From contig DASZIG010000007.1 in NCBI GenBank assembly GCA_035949375.1, positions 1 to 64,000 of the forward strand: DNA of 64,000 nt. Reading direction: 5' to 3'. Positions 25,787-35,606 of the stretch are shown here, piece after piece. The notes under the pieces are model-generated. The model saw only the letters and a program-made list of their open reading frames with translations. It was not told the DNA's origin and did not search any database. The position numbers were made by a program, and so were the translations under genes. Positions within the stretch are counted from its first letter, which is position 1. The number at the start of each line of letters is the position of its first letter. The DNA comes from Gp13-AA77 sp035949375 (lineage in GTDB: Bacteria; Acidobacteriota; Terriglobia; UBA7540).

Positions 25787-25806
25787 CTAGTGTACTAGTG
25801 TACTAG
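25787..25806 (-). promoter_or_regulatory. Candidate operator of the GntR/slipin operon
   Basis: CTAGTGTACTAGTGTACTAG contains two overlapping CTAGT-GT-ACTAG dyads sharing the central arm. AGTGTA, the half-site described for Bacillus YtrA, occurs twice. It begins nine bases upstream of the regulator's start codon, so binding would block the promoter or initiation. Confidence 0.7.
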
Positions 25807-25873
25807 ATCATTCGTCAAGAGAAAACTTTCGTCCTGAGGCAAATCCGTTTTCCCTGGAGGCTCCCCTTTGTTA

Positions 25874-25902
25874 TTGACAAGAGTCGGACCGGGCGCTAGT
25901 GT
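25874..25902 (+). promoter_or_regulatory. Promoter of the second PadR/permease array
   Basis: TTGACA at 25874-25879 and TAGTGT at 25897-25902 are 17 bases apart, 22 bases before the PadR start codon. A GGGGAGC ribosome site follows. The spacer is shared with the divergent GntR operon. Confidence 0.6.
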
Positions 25903-25923
25903 CGATGACTGAGGGGAGCAAGA

Positions 25924-26253
25924 ATGAGTAAACCCACCGACCTGGTCCAGGGCACATTGGACCTGCTGATTCTCAAGACCATCGCGCTTGAACCCATGCA
26001 CGGCTGGGGCATCGCCCAGCGCATCCGGTTGGTGTCCAAGGACGTGCTCCAGGTCAATCAGGGAGCGCTGTATCCCGCGCTGCACCGCCTTGAGCAAAGC
26101 GGATGGATCAGGGCCAAGTGGGGCGAATCCGACAACAATCGCCGGGCGAAGTATTACTCGCTGACGCTGGCGGGACGCAAGTATTTGGAGACAGAGGAAG
26201 CCAACTGGCAGCGGCTCTCCGCCGCCATCGGTCTCGTTTTGGAAATGTCGTGA
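25924..26253 (+). CDS. PadR family transcriptional regulator
   Basis: 109 aa. It matches the PadR at 9826 through the whole winged helix (GTLDLLILKTIALEPMHGWG, then VNQGALYPALHRLEQSGWI and DNNRRAKYYSLTLAGRKYL). It starts the second permease array, and the next gene begins 13 bases after its stop, so it is cotranscribed with permease 6. It probably represses the array; the signal is unknown. Confidence 0.92.
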   Translation: MSKPTDLVQGTLDLLILKTIALEPMHGWGIAQRIRLVSKDVLQVNQGALYPALHRLEQSGWIRAKWGESDNNRRAKYYSLTLAGRKYLETEEANWQRLSAAIGLVLEMS

Positions 26254-26265
26254 GGAGGCAGTGCC

Positions 26266-29100
26266 TTGACGCGTTGGAGATACAAATTGCCCCTTCGATT
26301 CCGATCGCTTTTCCGGAAGAGCCGGGTGGAGCAGGAACTCGGCGAAGAATTTAAGTTCCACCTCGAAGAGCTGACCGCTGAAAAGCGCACGCAAGGGATG
26401 AACCCGGAAGAAGCTCGTTACGCGGCCCTGCGCGAACTCGGCGGCATGGAGCAGATCAAAGAGGAGTGCCGGGATATGCGACGGGTGAAGCTGATCGAGA
26501 ACCTCATCCAGGACGTTCGCTATGGGCTGCGGATGCTGGCGAAGTCGCCCGGCTTTACGGCCGTGATCGTCCTTTCGCTGGCGCTCGGCATCGGGGCCAA
26601 CACCGCCATCTTCAGCCTGATCGACGCCGTGATGCTGAAGATGCTGCCCGTAGAGAAGCCTGAGCAGCTCGTGCTGCTGAGTTGGGCTTCGCAGAGCCAG
26701 CCCGGGACCATGCCGTGGTTCTTGCACTCCCTGAGCGGCGGCTTTGACCAGGACAAAAGCGGCCGCGTCACCAGCACCTCATTTCCCTACGCCATCTTCG
26801 ATGACATTCGCGCCCGCAATCGAGCGTTCTCCAGCGTGCTGGCCCTTGCGGACGCCGACCGCCTGAATGTGGGCGTGGGCGGGCAGGCGGGTCTGGCACA
26901 GGGCCAATTGGTCTCGGGCAGTTTCTTCTCCACGCTCGGAGTTCCGGCCGCCATCGGACGGACGATCACGCCGGCGGACGATACGGCGGACGCGAGCCCA
27001 GTAGCCACGGTCAGCTATAGCTATTGGGTAAGGCGTTTTGGACGTGATCCGCTCGCCGTGGGCAAGGCCATCACCGTGAATGGCGTCCCCTTCACCCTGG
27101 TCGGCGTAACCGTCCCCGAGTTCTTCGGAGTTCAGCCCGGAGCTTCGATTGATGTCTGGATTCCTCTCCGGACCCAGCCCCAAATTGATCCGGGTTGGGC
27201 CACATATGCAACGCCCGGCGAGGTCTCAAGGTTTACGGGGCGCGACGACTGGTGGGTTCTGATCATGGGGCGGTTAAGGCCTGGCGCAACCGAGCAACAG
27301 GCGCGCGCCGCTCTGGAAGTGGCAGTTCGACAGAGCGTGGCCAGCATCGAGCCGCCGCCACCAGCGAAACGCTCCCCGGCCATGGCAGTGGAAACCCCGA
27401 CCGTTGAGCTGACGCCGGCAGGTGCGGGGCTGGACGCGCTGCGCAGCGAATTCTCACGGCCGCTGTTTGTGCTGATGGCGGTGGTCGGTCTCGTACTCTT
27501 GATTGCCTGCGCTAACGTGGCCAACCTGCTGCTGTCACGGGCTGCATCCCGGCGCAAGGAGATCGCTGTGCGGCTGGCCCTTGGGGCGGGCCGAGGGAGG
27601 CTGATCCGCCAATTGCTGACGGAAAGCGTGATCCTCGCGGTCGCGGGCGGGGCTCTCGGAGTCATCCTCGCATACTGGGCCAGCAGCGTTCTGCTTGCCT
27701 TCATGTCGAGCGGGCGAGATCCAGTGATCCTTCACATCTCTCCCAACCTGCGCGTGCTCGGCTTCACCGCAACCATTTCCGTGCTCACGGGGATTCTCTT
27801 CGCGTTGGCTCCCGCCCTCCGCGGCACGCGCCTGGATCTGACGCCCACCCTTAAAGAGGGCGGCGCCAGGATCGCGGGAAACGGCGGCCGATCGCAGGGA
27901 AGACGTGTGGAACTTGGCAAGGCGCTGGTAGTGGCCCAGGTGGCCATGTCGCTTCTATTGCTGATTGCCGCCGGATTGTTTGTCCGCACGCTCACCAACC
28001 TGCAGAATGAGAGCATCGGGTTTGATCGCCGCAACCTCCTGCTATTCGGACTCGATCCCACTGAGGACGGGTATAGGGGCGAGCGTCTGACGAACTTCTA
28101 CGAGGAACTTCAGCGCCGGATCCAGGCTATTCCCGGCGTGCGCTCGGCTAGCCTCTCCCGCCATACTTTCATCAATGGCGGGGTAACCATCGACGGGATT
28201 TCCATTCAGGGATACGCCCCGAGAGCCGGCGAATCAAACAGCAACGGGTCTCTCAGCCTTTATGTGAATTCTGTGGGGCCGCACTTCTTTGAGACCTTTG
28301 GGATTCCGCTGGTGCTGGGCCGTACGATCGAAGATAGAGACACGGCGGCGGCTCCCAAGGTCGCCGTAGTTAACCGCACCTTCGCCCAAAAATACCTGGG
28401 AGGCACGAGCCCGATCGGCCGGCGATTCGGCTTTGGGGACCAAAAGACGAGCTCGGACATCGCCATCGTCGGTGTGGTGGGCGATGTCCGTTACGGCAAG
28501 TTGCGCAATTACGCCCCGCCTACTGTATACGTTCCGTATGCGCAGAAAATCCACGAGCTCGCTGAAATGACGTTCGAGGTGCGAACCAACGGCGATCCTG
28601 ACAACTGGATCGGCCCCATCCGTCAGGCAGTTCAAGGACTCGACAGCCACCTGCCGCTGTTCGACGTCAAAACACAGACCGAGCAGATCGACCAGGCCAC
28701 CTTCCAGGAACGTCTTTTTGCCCGGCTTTCGAGCTTCTTCGGACTGCTGGCGCTCGCGCTGGCCTGCGTGGGCCTGTACGGCATGATGTCCTACACCGTC
28801 GCACGAAGGACCTGCGAAATCGGCATTCGCATGGCCCTCGGCGCCGAAAGGGCGAAGATTCTGTGCATGGTGCTGCGAGAGGCACTAACGCTGGGCGTCC
28901 TCGGAATCGTGCTTGGCGTGCCCGCGGCCTTGGCGGCGTCCCGCCTGGTCGCCACCATGCTTTATGGGCTGAAGCCGACCGACCCGTGGACCATCGCATC
29001 GGCAACCGTTGTACTGGTGGCCGTGGCGCTCCTGGCAGGGTACCTTCCTGCGCGCCGGGCGTCTCGTGTGGATCCCATGGTGGCGCTGAGGTACGAATGA
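26266..29100 (+). CDS. Orphan ABC-type permease 6 (ADOP family)
   Basis: 944 aa starting at a TTG that follows an AGGAGG ribosome site by eight bases. The prefix domain is of a slightly different type (WRYKLPLRFRSLFRKSRVEQ) shared with permease 7. FtsX units begin near residues 400 (LLIACANVANLLLSRA) and 823; the end is PARRASRVDPMVALRYE. It shares with permease 2 the insert before the first core (FDQDKSGRVTSTSFPYAI) and the IEPPPPAKRSPAMAVETPT loop. The prefix is thus like permease 7 but the core like permease 2. Confidence 0.92.
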   Translation: MTRWRYKLPLRFRSLFRKSRVEQELGEEFKFHLEELTAEKRTQGMNPEEARYAALRELGGMEQIKEECRDMRRVKLIENLIQDVRYGLRMLAKSPGFTAVIVLSLALGIGANTAIFSLIDAVMLKMLPVEKPEQLVLLSWASQSQPGTMPWFLHSLSGGFDQDKSGRVTSTSFPYAIFDDIRARNRAFSSVLALADADRLNVGVGGQAGLAQGQLVSGSFFSTLGVPAAIGRTITPADDTADASPVATVSYSYWVRRFGRDPLAVGKAITVNGVPFTLVGVTVPEFFGVQPGASIDVWIPLRTQPQIDPGWATYATPGEVSRFTGRDDWWVLIMGRLRPGATEQQARAALEVAVRQSVASIEPPPPAKRSPAMAVETPTVELTPAGAGLDALRSEFSRPLFVLMAVVGLVLLIACANVANLLLSRAASRRKEIAVRLALGAGRGRLIRQLLTESVILAVAGGALGVILAYWASSVLLAFMSSGRDPVILHISPNLRVLGFTATISVLTGILFALAPALRGTRLDLTPTLKEGGARIAGNGGRSQGRRVELGKALVVAQVAMSLLLLIAAGLFVRTLTNLQNESIGFDRRNLLLFGLDPTEDGYRGERLTNFYEELQRRIQAIPGVRSASLSRHTFINGGVTIDGISIQGYAPRAGESNSNGSLSLYVNSVGPHFFETFGIPLVLGRTIEDRDTAAAPKVAVVNRTFAQKYLGGTSPIGRRFGFGDQKTSSDIAIVGVVGDVRYGKLRNYAPPTVYVPYAQKIHELAEMTFEVRTNGDPDNWIGPIRQAVQGLDSHLPLFDVKTQTEQIDQATFQERLFARLSSFFGLLALALACVGLYGMMSYTVARRTCEIGIRMALGAERAKILCMVLREALTLGVLGIVLGVPAALAASRLVATMLYGLKPTDPWTIASATVVLVAVALLAGYLPARRASRVDPMVALRYE

Positions 29101-29176
29101 GGTTATCCGGCGATCGAGAGATTGAGCAATTGGCAGAAGCTCAATCGCGACGATCACCTGGCCATTGGTCTTGATC

Positions 29177-31867
29177 ATGCGCTGGTTCTACAAGCTGCCT
29201 CTCAGGCTCCGGTCGCTCTTTCGGAAGGATCGGGTGGAGCGGGAACTGAGCGATGAACTCCGCCTTCACCTTGACCAGCTAATCGAAGAAAACCTTGCGC
29301 AGGGAATGACGTCGCAGGAGGCTCGATACGCTGCTTTGTGCGAGTTGGGCGGCGTGGAGCAAATCAAAGAGGAGTGCCGGGATATGCGACGCGTGAATCT
29401 GATCGAGCGAACCATCAAGGACCTGCGATTCGCCGTCCGCCAGTTGCGCCACAATCCGGGTTTCACTGCCGTGGCGGTCATTACGCTCGCGCTCGGCATT
29501 GGCGCGAACACGGCGATCTTTTCAATGGTCGACGGCATCCTGTTGCGATCCTTGCCTTATCAGGAGCCCGGCGGCCTCTACGTGGTGCGCGAGGACCTGC
29601 AGATGGGCGCGCAGTTGTTCCCCGGAAATGTCGACAACGGTGGCAATTTCCTGGCATGGCAGCGCAACTGTCATTCGTTTGCCGGCCTCGTGGCGCTGCA
29701 GCCCTCGAGTGACAACCTCGATCTCGGTGATGGCGCCGTTCAGGTGCACGGCACCCGAGCTTCCGCGACCCTGTTTTCCATGCTGGGCGTGCAACCGAGC
29801 CTTGGACGCGGATTCCTCCCCGAAGAGGACGTACCGGGCCGCAGCCAGGAAGTGATTCTCACTGACCCTCTCTGGCGCGCGAAATTCGATTCCGATCCTC
29901 ATATTGTCGGCAAAGTGATTCGCCTCAATGGGTACGATTTCACAGTGGTGGGAGTGCTCCCTTCGGGTTTTTACTTTCCCAAAGTCTCCCAACTGGACGC
30001 GACGCCCATCGCCGGATGGACCTCGGAGATTCAGTACTTTCTGCCCTTGGCGCTGCAGCCCTGGGAATCCAAGCCGTCTGCCGGAAACAATATGAACTTC
30101 ACCGTGATCGCCCGTGTGAAGGCGGGCGTAACCGCGCAGCAGGCGCTGGCCGATCTCGACGCGGTCGAAGCAGATATCTCCCGGCACGATCCCCAAAACG
30201 CCGACGGCGCCGTTCTGCGCGGAAGTCTACTGCCGCTCAAGGCGGTGGTGGTGGGCGACACGTCGAAGACCTTGTGGATGCTCATGGCTGGGTCGGGCGT
30301 CATGCTTCTGATTGTTTGCGTCAACCTGGCCAGCCTGGTTCTGGCGCACAGCATGAGTCGCGCCCACGAGCTTGCAGTGCGAGCGGCGTTGGGGGCGACG
30401 CGCTGGGACCTGTTGCGGCAGGGTCTCACCGAAGGCGCGCTGCTGGTGATCGCGGGTGGTGCGCTCGGGTTGCTGCTGGCCGTCGACGGGTTGCGCGAGA
30501 TCATTCACCTAGCGCCCGTGAGTATCCCGCGTCTGGACTCGATCCACCTCGACTCCCGGGTGCTGCTCTTCAGCATCGCCGTCTCACTGGTTTCAGGGCT
30601 CCTTTTTTCTATACTGCCTTCGCTGAGGCTCAGCCGTGCTCAACCGGCCGACGCTTTGAAGTCCACAGCCAGCACAACCACGGGCGCGCGCGCCACCGCC
30701 CGGCTGCGGGACGTGCTGGCAGGCGCGGAAGTTGCCCTCTGTACGATCCTGCTGGCTGCGGCGTTGCTGCTGGCGGGAAGCCTTGCCCGGGTGCTCAAAG
30801 AGAATAACTGGCTCGAAGTGCAGCACGTGCTCGCCATCGATCTGATCGCCCCTCCTCACCAATACGGAACTCAGGCCGAGCGCCAGCTACTCTATGACAG
30901 GTTGCTTCGCGAGATCGCTGCGCTCCCGGGCGTTCGCACCGTGGGATTTTCAAACGCTTTGCCGCTCCGGGGAGAAATCTGGACGGACAGTTTCAATTTT
31001 CAAGAGACGCCGCAGGGGGAGCAGAACCAGACCAACGCCAACGTTCGTTTCGCGAGCCCGGACTATTTCGCCGCGCTTGGGCTTCCGCTCGTGCGCGGCA
31101 GGTTCTTTGCCGCAGGCGATGAAGGGCAGGACGAGGTGATCGTGTCAGAAGGATTTGCCACCGCAGCCTCGCCCGGGCGCGACCCCATCGGGATGCACAT
31201 TCCCTGGCATTCCCCCTCCGGCAAGGTGCTGCTATGCACAGTCACCGGAATCGTTGCAGACGCGCGCGCCGAGGCGGACCAGAGCGCTCCCCGGATCGTC
31301 TATTTTCCATACTGGGAGTGGAATCCGGTTGAAATATCCCTGGTGGTTCGCTCTGCCGGTGACCCCAGGATCGCGGCGGCGGACGTTCACTCCGCCGTGC
31401 GCCGATTGGACAGCCGGATCGCCATTCCGAGCGAAGAAACCTTGCAGGAGGTCGTCAACGAGGCGGTAGCGCCTCGCCGATTTGTGGCCACGCTTGGGCT
31501 CTCGTTCGCCTTCTTTGCCACTTTTCTTGCCGCTCTCGGCCTTTACGGAGTCATCTCCCTGTCCGTCGCGCAGCGGACCCCAGAAATCGGAATCCGCATG
31601 GCGCTGGGAGCTCGCCAGGCCGACGTTCTGCGCATGGTGATCGCAAAGGGACTTCGTGTGTCGCTGGCGGGCCTCGCGGTTGGATTGGCCGCCGCCTTTC
31701 CCCTGACAAGCCTGATCACGAGCTTGCTCTACGGCGTGAAGCCAACCAACCCCCTGCTGCTTGCAGTTGTCGTTCTGATTCTGGGCGGCGTCGCGGGCCT
31801 GGCGAGTCTCATCCCGGGCCGCCGCGCGACGCGGGTGGATCCTATTGTGGCGCTGAGACACGAATGA
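29177..31867 (+). CDS. Orphan ABC-type permease 7 (ADOP family)
   Basis: 896 aa from the ATG at 29177, where MRWFYKLPLRLRSLF aligns with permease 6. The prefix domain is intact. FtsX units begin near residues 366 (LIVCVNLASLVLAHSMSRA) and 773. The first core is longest among those without the Pro-rich loop, with NVDNGGNFLAWQRNCHSF. The end, PGRRATRVDPIVALRHE, is the family signature with two changes. It is the last gene of the second array and faces the KimA-like transporter gene. Confidence 0.91.
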   Translation: MRWFYKLPLRLRSLFRKDRVERELSDELRLHLDQLIEENLAQGMTSQEARYAALCELGGVEQIKEECRDMRRVNLIERTIKDLRFAVRQLRHNPGFTAVAVITLALGIGANTAIFSMVDGILLRSLPYQEPGGLYVVREDLQMGAQLFPGNVDNGGNFLAWQRNCHSFAGLVALQPSSDNLDLGDGAVQVHGTRASATLFSMLGVQPSLGRGFLPEEDVPGRSQEVILTDPLWRAKFDSDPHIVGKVIRLNGYDFTVVGVLPSGFYFPKVSQLDATPIAGWTSEIQYFLPLALQPWESKPSAGNNMNFTVIARVKAGVTAQQALADLDAVEADISRHDPQNADGAVLRGSLLPLKAVVVGDTSKTLWMLMAGSGVMLLIVCVNLASLVLAHSMSRAHELAVRAALGATRWDLLRQGLTEGALLVIAGGALGLLLAVDGLREIIHLAPVSIPRLDSIHLDSRVLLFSIAVSLVSGLLFSILPSLRLSRAQPADALKSTASTTTGARATARLRDVLAGAEVALCTILLAAALLLAGSLARVLKENNWLEVQHVLAIDLIAPPHQYGTQAERQLLYDRLLREIAALPGVRTVGFSNALPLRGEIWTDSFNFQETPQGEQNQTNANVRFASPDYFAALGLPLVRGRFFAAGDEGQDEVIVSEGFATAASPGRDPIGMHIPWHSPSGKVLLCTVTGIVADARAEADQSAPRIVYFPYWEWNPVEISLVVRSAGDPRIAAADVHSAVRRLDSRIAIPSEETLQEVVNEAVAPRRFVATLGLSFAFFATFLAALGLYGVISLSVAQRTPEIGIRMALGARQADVLRMVIAKGLRVSLAGLAVGLAAAFPLTSLITSLLYGVKPTNPLLLAVVVLILGGVAGLASLIPGRRATRVDPIVALRHE

Positions 31868-31935
31868 ATGCCGATGAACGAAAGAAGACGGACGGGGTGA
31901 CAACTCCGATGCGCCTGCTCCGCGAGTGATGAATC

Positions 31936-33909
31936 TCAGCCCTTCTGATCGGGATCGTCGTTACGCTCCTCGCGCGTTGTGTCCTCGCGCTCAGGGTGGC
32001 GAAACGGAAGCCAATTGCCGCCGCTAGGAGCCGGCGACGTGGGCTGGCCGAGATACCACGGTACGTCGATAATCACGGTTCGTTGGTTGCCTTTGAGCAG
32101 CAGCAGCCCTTTCAGCAAGCGGGTGCGCTGATTGTGAAGCAAGTAGTTGTACCAATGCCGCTCCGCCAGCTCTGGAATCAGCACCGCCACCTGGCGGTCG
32201 GGGTTTTCACGTTCCAGATCCAGCACGTAGTCGAGGATCGGGTGTACCACGAAGCGGTAGGGGGAACTCAAATGTACGAGCGGCGGCGGCGGCAGTTTCG
32301 CCTTCCTCGCGGGCACCTGCACGAGCTCCAGCCACTTTTTGCGTAGATCTTCCGTCTCCTGGCCGCAGTCGATGTGCAGCACGATCACGTCGCGCGACAC
32401 CGTCAAGGCGAAATCCAGAGCCTTTTTGGTGACCTTGCCCCAGCGAAGCATGGGAACCACCACCAACGGGGGACGGAGGTCGCTGATCGTGAGCGGCGTG
32501 GGGTCGTCGGTTTCGGCAAAGACCCGATCGTAATGGCGGCGGATGGCCAGCATCAGCAGAATCAAGGACGGTATCAACAGGACCGTGACCCAGGCACCCT
32601 GGGCGAACTTGGCAACCGCCACCACCAGCACCGTGATGCCGGTCGCCACCGCGCCCACGCCATTCACTAGCATGCTGTGCCGGCCTGCCTTGCCTCCGGC
32701 GCGCTTCCAGTGCATCACCATGCCGGCCTGCGAAAGCGTGAACGCGAGGAAAGCGCCCACCGCGTACAGCGGAATCAAACGGTCGGTCACGCCGCCAAAC
32801 AGGATGAGCAGAAAGCCGCAAAGGACTGCCAGCACCACGATGCCTTGCGAATACACCAGCCTCCGTCCTTGAGTCCCAAACGAAGTCGGCAGGTAGAGAT
32901 CGTCAGCGAGCGCCCGGCAGAGGCGCGGAAAGTCCGCGAAGGCGGTGTTGGCGGACAGCGCCAGCACCAGCAGGATGGATCCAATGGTGACGTAATAGAA
33001 CAGGTTCTTGCCGGCGACCGCCGACACCAACTGCGAGAGCACGCTTTGATAGCCCGCCTGGCCCGGGTCAGTGGCGCCGATGGAATAAGCCCGCACCAGG
33101 TAGGCGATTCCTGCGAGCATCAGGGCGAGAATTCCGATGATGACGGTGAGGGTGCGCTGCGCGGACTGGACCGCAGGCTCGCGGAACGCTTTGACGCCGT
33201 TACTCACCGCCTCCACGCCGGTCATTGCCGTGCAACCGCTCGAGAAGGCCTGCAGCAACAGCCAGGCGCTTAAGACCGCAGCCGCGGGGTGTGGTGGCGA
33301 AGGAGCCACTACAGGTGTGGGATGGCCTCCGGCCAGCAGCGTCTTAACGAGTCCCACGGCGATGGTGCCGAGCAGGGTTCCGATGAAGAGGTATGTCGGG
33401 ATCATGAAGACCGCGCCGACTTCGCGCACGCCGCGCAGATTAATTACAGTGAGCACCAGCAGGATCGCGAGACACAGGCCGAGAGTGTGGGGCTGGAGGG
33501 ACGGCACCGCCGAGACCAGCGCCCCCACGCCCGCCGAGATGCCGACGGCCGCGGTCAGAATGTAATCGATCATCAAGGCGGTGCCGGCCAGCAAGCCGGC
33601 GCGCGGCCCCAGGTTCTGGCTGGCGACGGTGTACGATCCGCCTCCGGTCGGGTAAGCGGCGATCGTCTGGCGATAGGAGAAATAAACGATCGCGAGCAGG
33701 ATGATGATGCTGATGCTGATGGGCAGAATATAGGCGATCCCGGCCGCGCCCAGCGGGATCAGCAGCGTGAGAGCGGCTTCGGGCCCGTAGGCGGCCGAGC
33801 TGAGAGCGTCGAGGCCGAAGATCGGGATTCCCGCGCTCCAGCCGACTCTTTCGGCCCGCTCCTCGCTCGTCGCGAGCGGCTTTCCGAACAAGACGTTGAC
33901 GAAGGACAT
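31936..33909 (-). CDS. APC superfamily permease, KimA-like
   Basis: 657 aa. About twelve hydrophobic helices fill residues 25-480, beginning GLDALSSAAYGPEAALTLLI. The last 180 residues are soluble and include VIVLHIDCGQETEDL and RHWYNYLLHNQRTRLLKGLL, as in the KimA (YdaO) high-affinity potassium importers, which carry a cytosolic domain. Amino-acid transport cannot be excluded. A GAGG ribosome site precedes the start. The tail ends in charged, disordered residues (ERNDDPDQKG). Its 5' region holds the terminator of the upstream PAP2 gene; I see no c-di-AMP riboswitch there. Confidence 0.87.
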   Translation of the reverse strand: MSFVNVLFGKPLATSEERAERVGWSAGIPIFGLDALSSAAYGPEAALTLLIPLGAAGIAYILPISISIIILLAIVYFSYRQTIAAYPTGGGSYTVASQNLGPRAGLLAGTALMIDYILTAAVGISAGVGALVSAVPSLQPHTLGLCLAILLVLTVINLRGVREVGAVFMIPTYLFIGTLLGTIAVGLVKTLLAGGHPTPVVAPSPPHPAAAVLSAWLLLQAFSSGCTAMTGVEAVSNGVKAFREPAVQSAQRTLTVIIGILALMLAGIAYLVRAYSIGATDPGQAGYQSVLSQLVSAVAGKNLFYYVTIGSILLVLALSANTAFADFPRLCRALADDLYLPTSFGTQGRRLVYSQGIVVLAVLCGFLLILFGGVTDRLIPLYAVGAFLAFTLSQAGMVMHWKRAGGKAGRHSMLVNGVGAVATGITVLVVAVAKFAQGAWVTVLLIPSLILLMLAIRRHYDRVFAETDDPTPLTISDLRPPLVVVPMLRWGKVTKKALDFALTVSRDVIVLHIDCGQETEDLRKKWLELVQVPARKAKLPPPPLVHLSSPYRFVVHPILDYVLDLERENPDRQVAVLIPELAERHWYNYLLHNQRTRLLKGLLLLKGNQRTVIIDVPWYLGQPTSPAPSGGNWLPFRHPEREDTTREERNDDPDQKG

Positions 33910-34009
33910 TAGCCGCCCTCAGCGGTACCGGAAATGTGATGCCGCCGGAGCGCGCTTTGACGCCAACGGGTGCATCCACAAGCGCTCAGGTTAGCATACG
34001 GGGGTGTGG

Positions 34010-34063
34010 AAAAAGGCCGGTGTCCGGGCGCAATGCCGCCACAGTGTGGCTTCGGGACCGGAC
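34010..34063 (-). terminator. Likely terminator of the PHP-PAP2 operon
   Basis: Read on the minus strand, GTCCGG pairs with CCGGAC (34058-34063 with 34022-34027) around an inner GCCAC/GTGGC hairpin (34038-34050), and five T follow at 34014-34010. It starts 28 bases after the PAP2 stop. Internal loops make it imperfect. Confidence 0.5.
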
Positions 34064-34090
34064 GCGAGCGAGATCAGCTCTTACGGCGCC

Positions 34091-34636
34091 TCAGTGAACG
34101 ACGAGGCAGGCAAGGGAGCCGATGCCGCATCCAATAGCGCAGCCGGCCAGCACATCGCTCAAGAAATGCATACCGAGCACGATGCGGGAAGCTGCGACGC
34201 TGACAGCGCAAAAGAGGAGCCATAGGAGTAAAAAGGGAAAGTAATGCGTCACCGCCACGGCGAATGCGAAGGCGGTGATGGTGTGGCCGGAAGGGAACGA
34301 GAACTCGTCCGGCGGCAGCAGGCGCGCCCAGTTGTGCCGCTCCAGAACGGAGGGACGCTGGCGCCCGATCGAACGCTTCAGGATCTCAAACACCAGAATG
34401 CCGAAGCCGCACGCGAGCAGGCCGGCCTCGGTGGCGGCCAGGCCTTGCGATCCGCCCGCCAGAAGGAAGACGAGGCCCTGGGCGTACCAGAGGCATCCGT
34501 CGCCGGCGCGCGTCGCGCCGATCATCCACCAGCGCACCCAGCGCGGCGGGCGCCAGCGCGACACGCGCTGCATCAGGCGCACATCCTGGCTGGTTACGAA
34601 CCCGAGAAAAGCATGGGGAGCGCTCGTGATCGTCAT
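34091..34636 (-). CDS. PAP2 family phosphatase
   Basis: 181 aa from the ATG at 34636. All three catalytic motifs are present: KRSIGRQRP (KX6RP), PSGHT, and SRIVLGMHFLSD (SRX5HX3D), between about five helices. It should dephosphorylate a lipid phosphate at the outer face of the inner membrane, for instance phosphatidate or undecaprenyl pyrophosphate. Its start overlaps the stop of the PHP gene as ATGA, so the two are translationally coupled. The glycosyltransferase at 35607 is divergent and may use its diacylglycerol product. Confidence 0.93.
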   Translation of the reverse strand: MTITSAPHAFLGFVTSQDVRLMQRVSRWRPPRWVRWWMIGATRAGDGCLWYAQGLVFLLAGGSQGLAATEAGLLACGFGILVFEILKRSIGRQRPSVLERHNWARLLPPDEFSFPSGHTITAFAFAVAVTHYFPFLLLWLLFCAVSVAASRIVLGMHFLSDVLAGCAIGCGIGSLACLVVH

Positions 34637-35505
34637 GCCACACTCTCCTGCGACTGCGTGGCGCGCGTGTCGAATTCTGGGGTGCGCCCTTCCAGGATCA
34701 GGCGGCCCCACTTCTTCGCGAAGGCCCGCTCCGCGAGGAAATTCGCCAGGGTGAAGGCCGGTGCCGCAACAAGCAGCGGCGCGAGCACGCAGGTCCAGGG
34801 CCTTTCCGCCATCAGCGAACGGGCGATGCGTAGCACGTCGCTCGTGAGCTTGAGATAGGTGCCCGGGTGGCCGGCCACCCGTCCGTGCCCGCGCTTCAAT
34901 CCTGAGAGAAACTCTTCCTTGTTTCGCGCCCCGGGAACCTCCGTCCAGGCGGAACCCGCCGACTCGAGCGTGTGGGCGTCGCTGCCCCCGACGCCGACCT
35001 GGAAGTTACGTCCGGCGAACTCCTCGGCGCGCCGGTTGTGGGAGGGGCTCAGGTGCGCGTTCAGCACTTCGCATCCCGCAAACAGGTTAAAACCCTCGAA
35101 ATCCTCTGCGCAGCGCCGGCCTGTCAATGCCGAGAATGGATGGTTCACGGTGGCGAACAGCCGCTGTTCGCTGACGTACGCAGCCAGGCGCGGCAGGTCA
35201 TTGCGGCGGCTCTGGAGCCCGACGTGATGGCGCTCCTCCATGCCGTACACTCCGATGTGCACCTCGGTTCCGGAGGGAGCCCGGCAAGTGACCTCTTCAC
35301 TGAGGAAGAAGTCGCGCCGGGAGCGCACGGCCTCGGCGCCATCGATCGAGTCGTGGTCGGTGAAGGTAACAAGGTCCAGGCCGCGCCGGCGTAGGGCGAA
35401 GTAAAGATCTTGGGGGGGACTATAGGACTCGCGGCACAAACGCCTCAACACCGGCAAAGTGCACATGCCGGAGTTGAGGCTGTGAACGTGCATATCGCAT
35501 CGCAC
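34633..35505 (-). CDS. PHP domain metal-dependent hydrolase with C-terminal hydrophobic segment
   Basis: 290 aa. Metal-binding motifs are in order: DMHVHS at 4-9, TDHDSIDG near 48, NHP near 119 and GSDAH near 173. This is the stand-alone PHP phosphoesterase type. A hydrophobic stretch at about 230-250 (CVLAPLLVAAPAFTLANFL) may anchor it in the membrane. It is coupled to PAP2 by a four-base overlap, so the pair probably acts on one phosphorylated substrate, perhaps a lipid; this is inference. Confidence 0.88.
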   Translation of the reverse strand: MRCDMHVHSLNSGMCTLPVLRRLCRESYSPPQDLYFALRRRGLDLVTFTDHDSIDGAEAVRSRRDFFLSEEVTCRAPSGTEVHIGVYGMEERHHVGLQSRRNDLPRLAAYVSEQRLFATVNHPFSALTGRRCAEDFEGFNLFAGCEVLNAHLSPSHNRRAEEFAGRNFQVGVGGSDAHTLESAGSAWTEVPGARNKEEFLSGLKRGHGRVAGHPGTYLKLTSDVLRIARSLMAERPWTCVLAPLLVAAPAFTLANFLAERAFAKKWGRLILEGRTPEFDTRATQSQESVA

Positions 35506-35606
35506 GTTATAGGCTAGAACTCTTATGTTAACGTTCTGTGTAGCCTTGATGAAGAGTTCGTGAAGATGTCTAGCGAACTAGCCTCGTTTGTGAAACAATC
35601 TGCTTC

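Noticed and set aside
24453..25790. 445-codon frame on the + strand over the slipin and GntR genes
   Set aside because: Shadow of two clear minus-strand genes.
33910..34090. c-di-AMP (ydaO) riboswitch before the KimA-like gene
   Set aside because: A GCTAACCT piece resembles the 3' part of that riboswitch, but the GGGGxxCCCA and GGGGTGAATC cores are absent; the structure present is better read as the PAP2 terminator.
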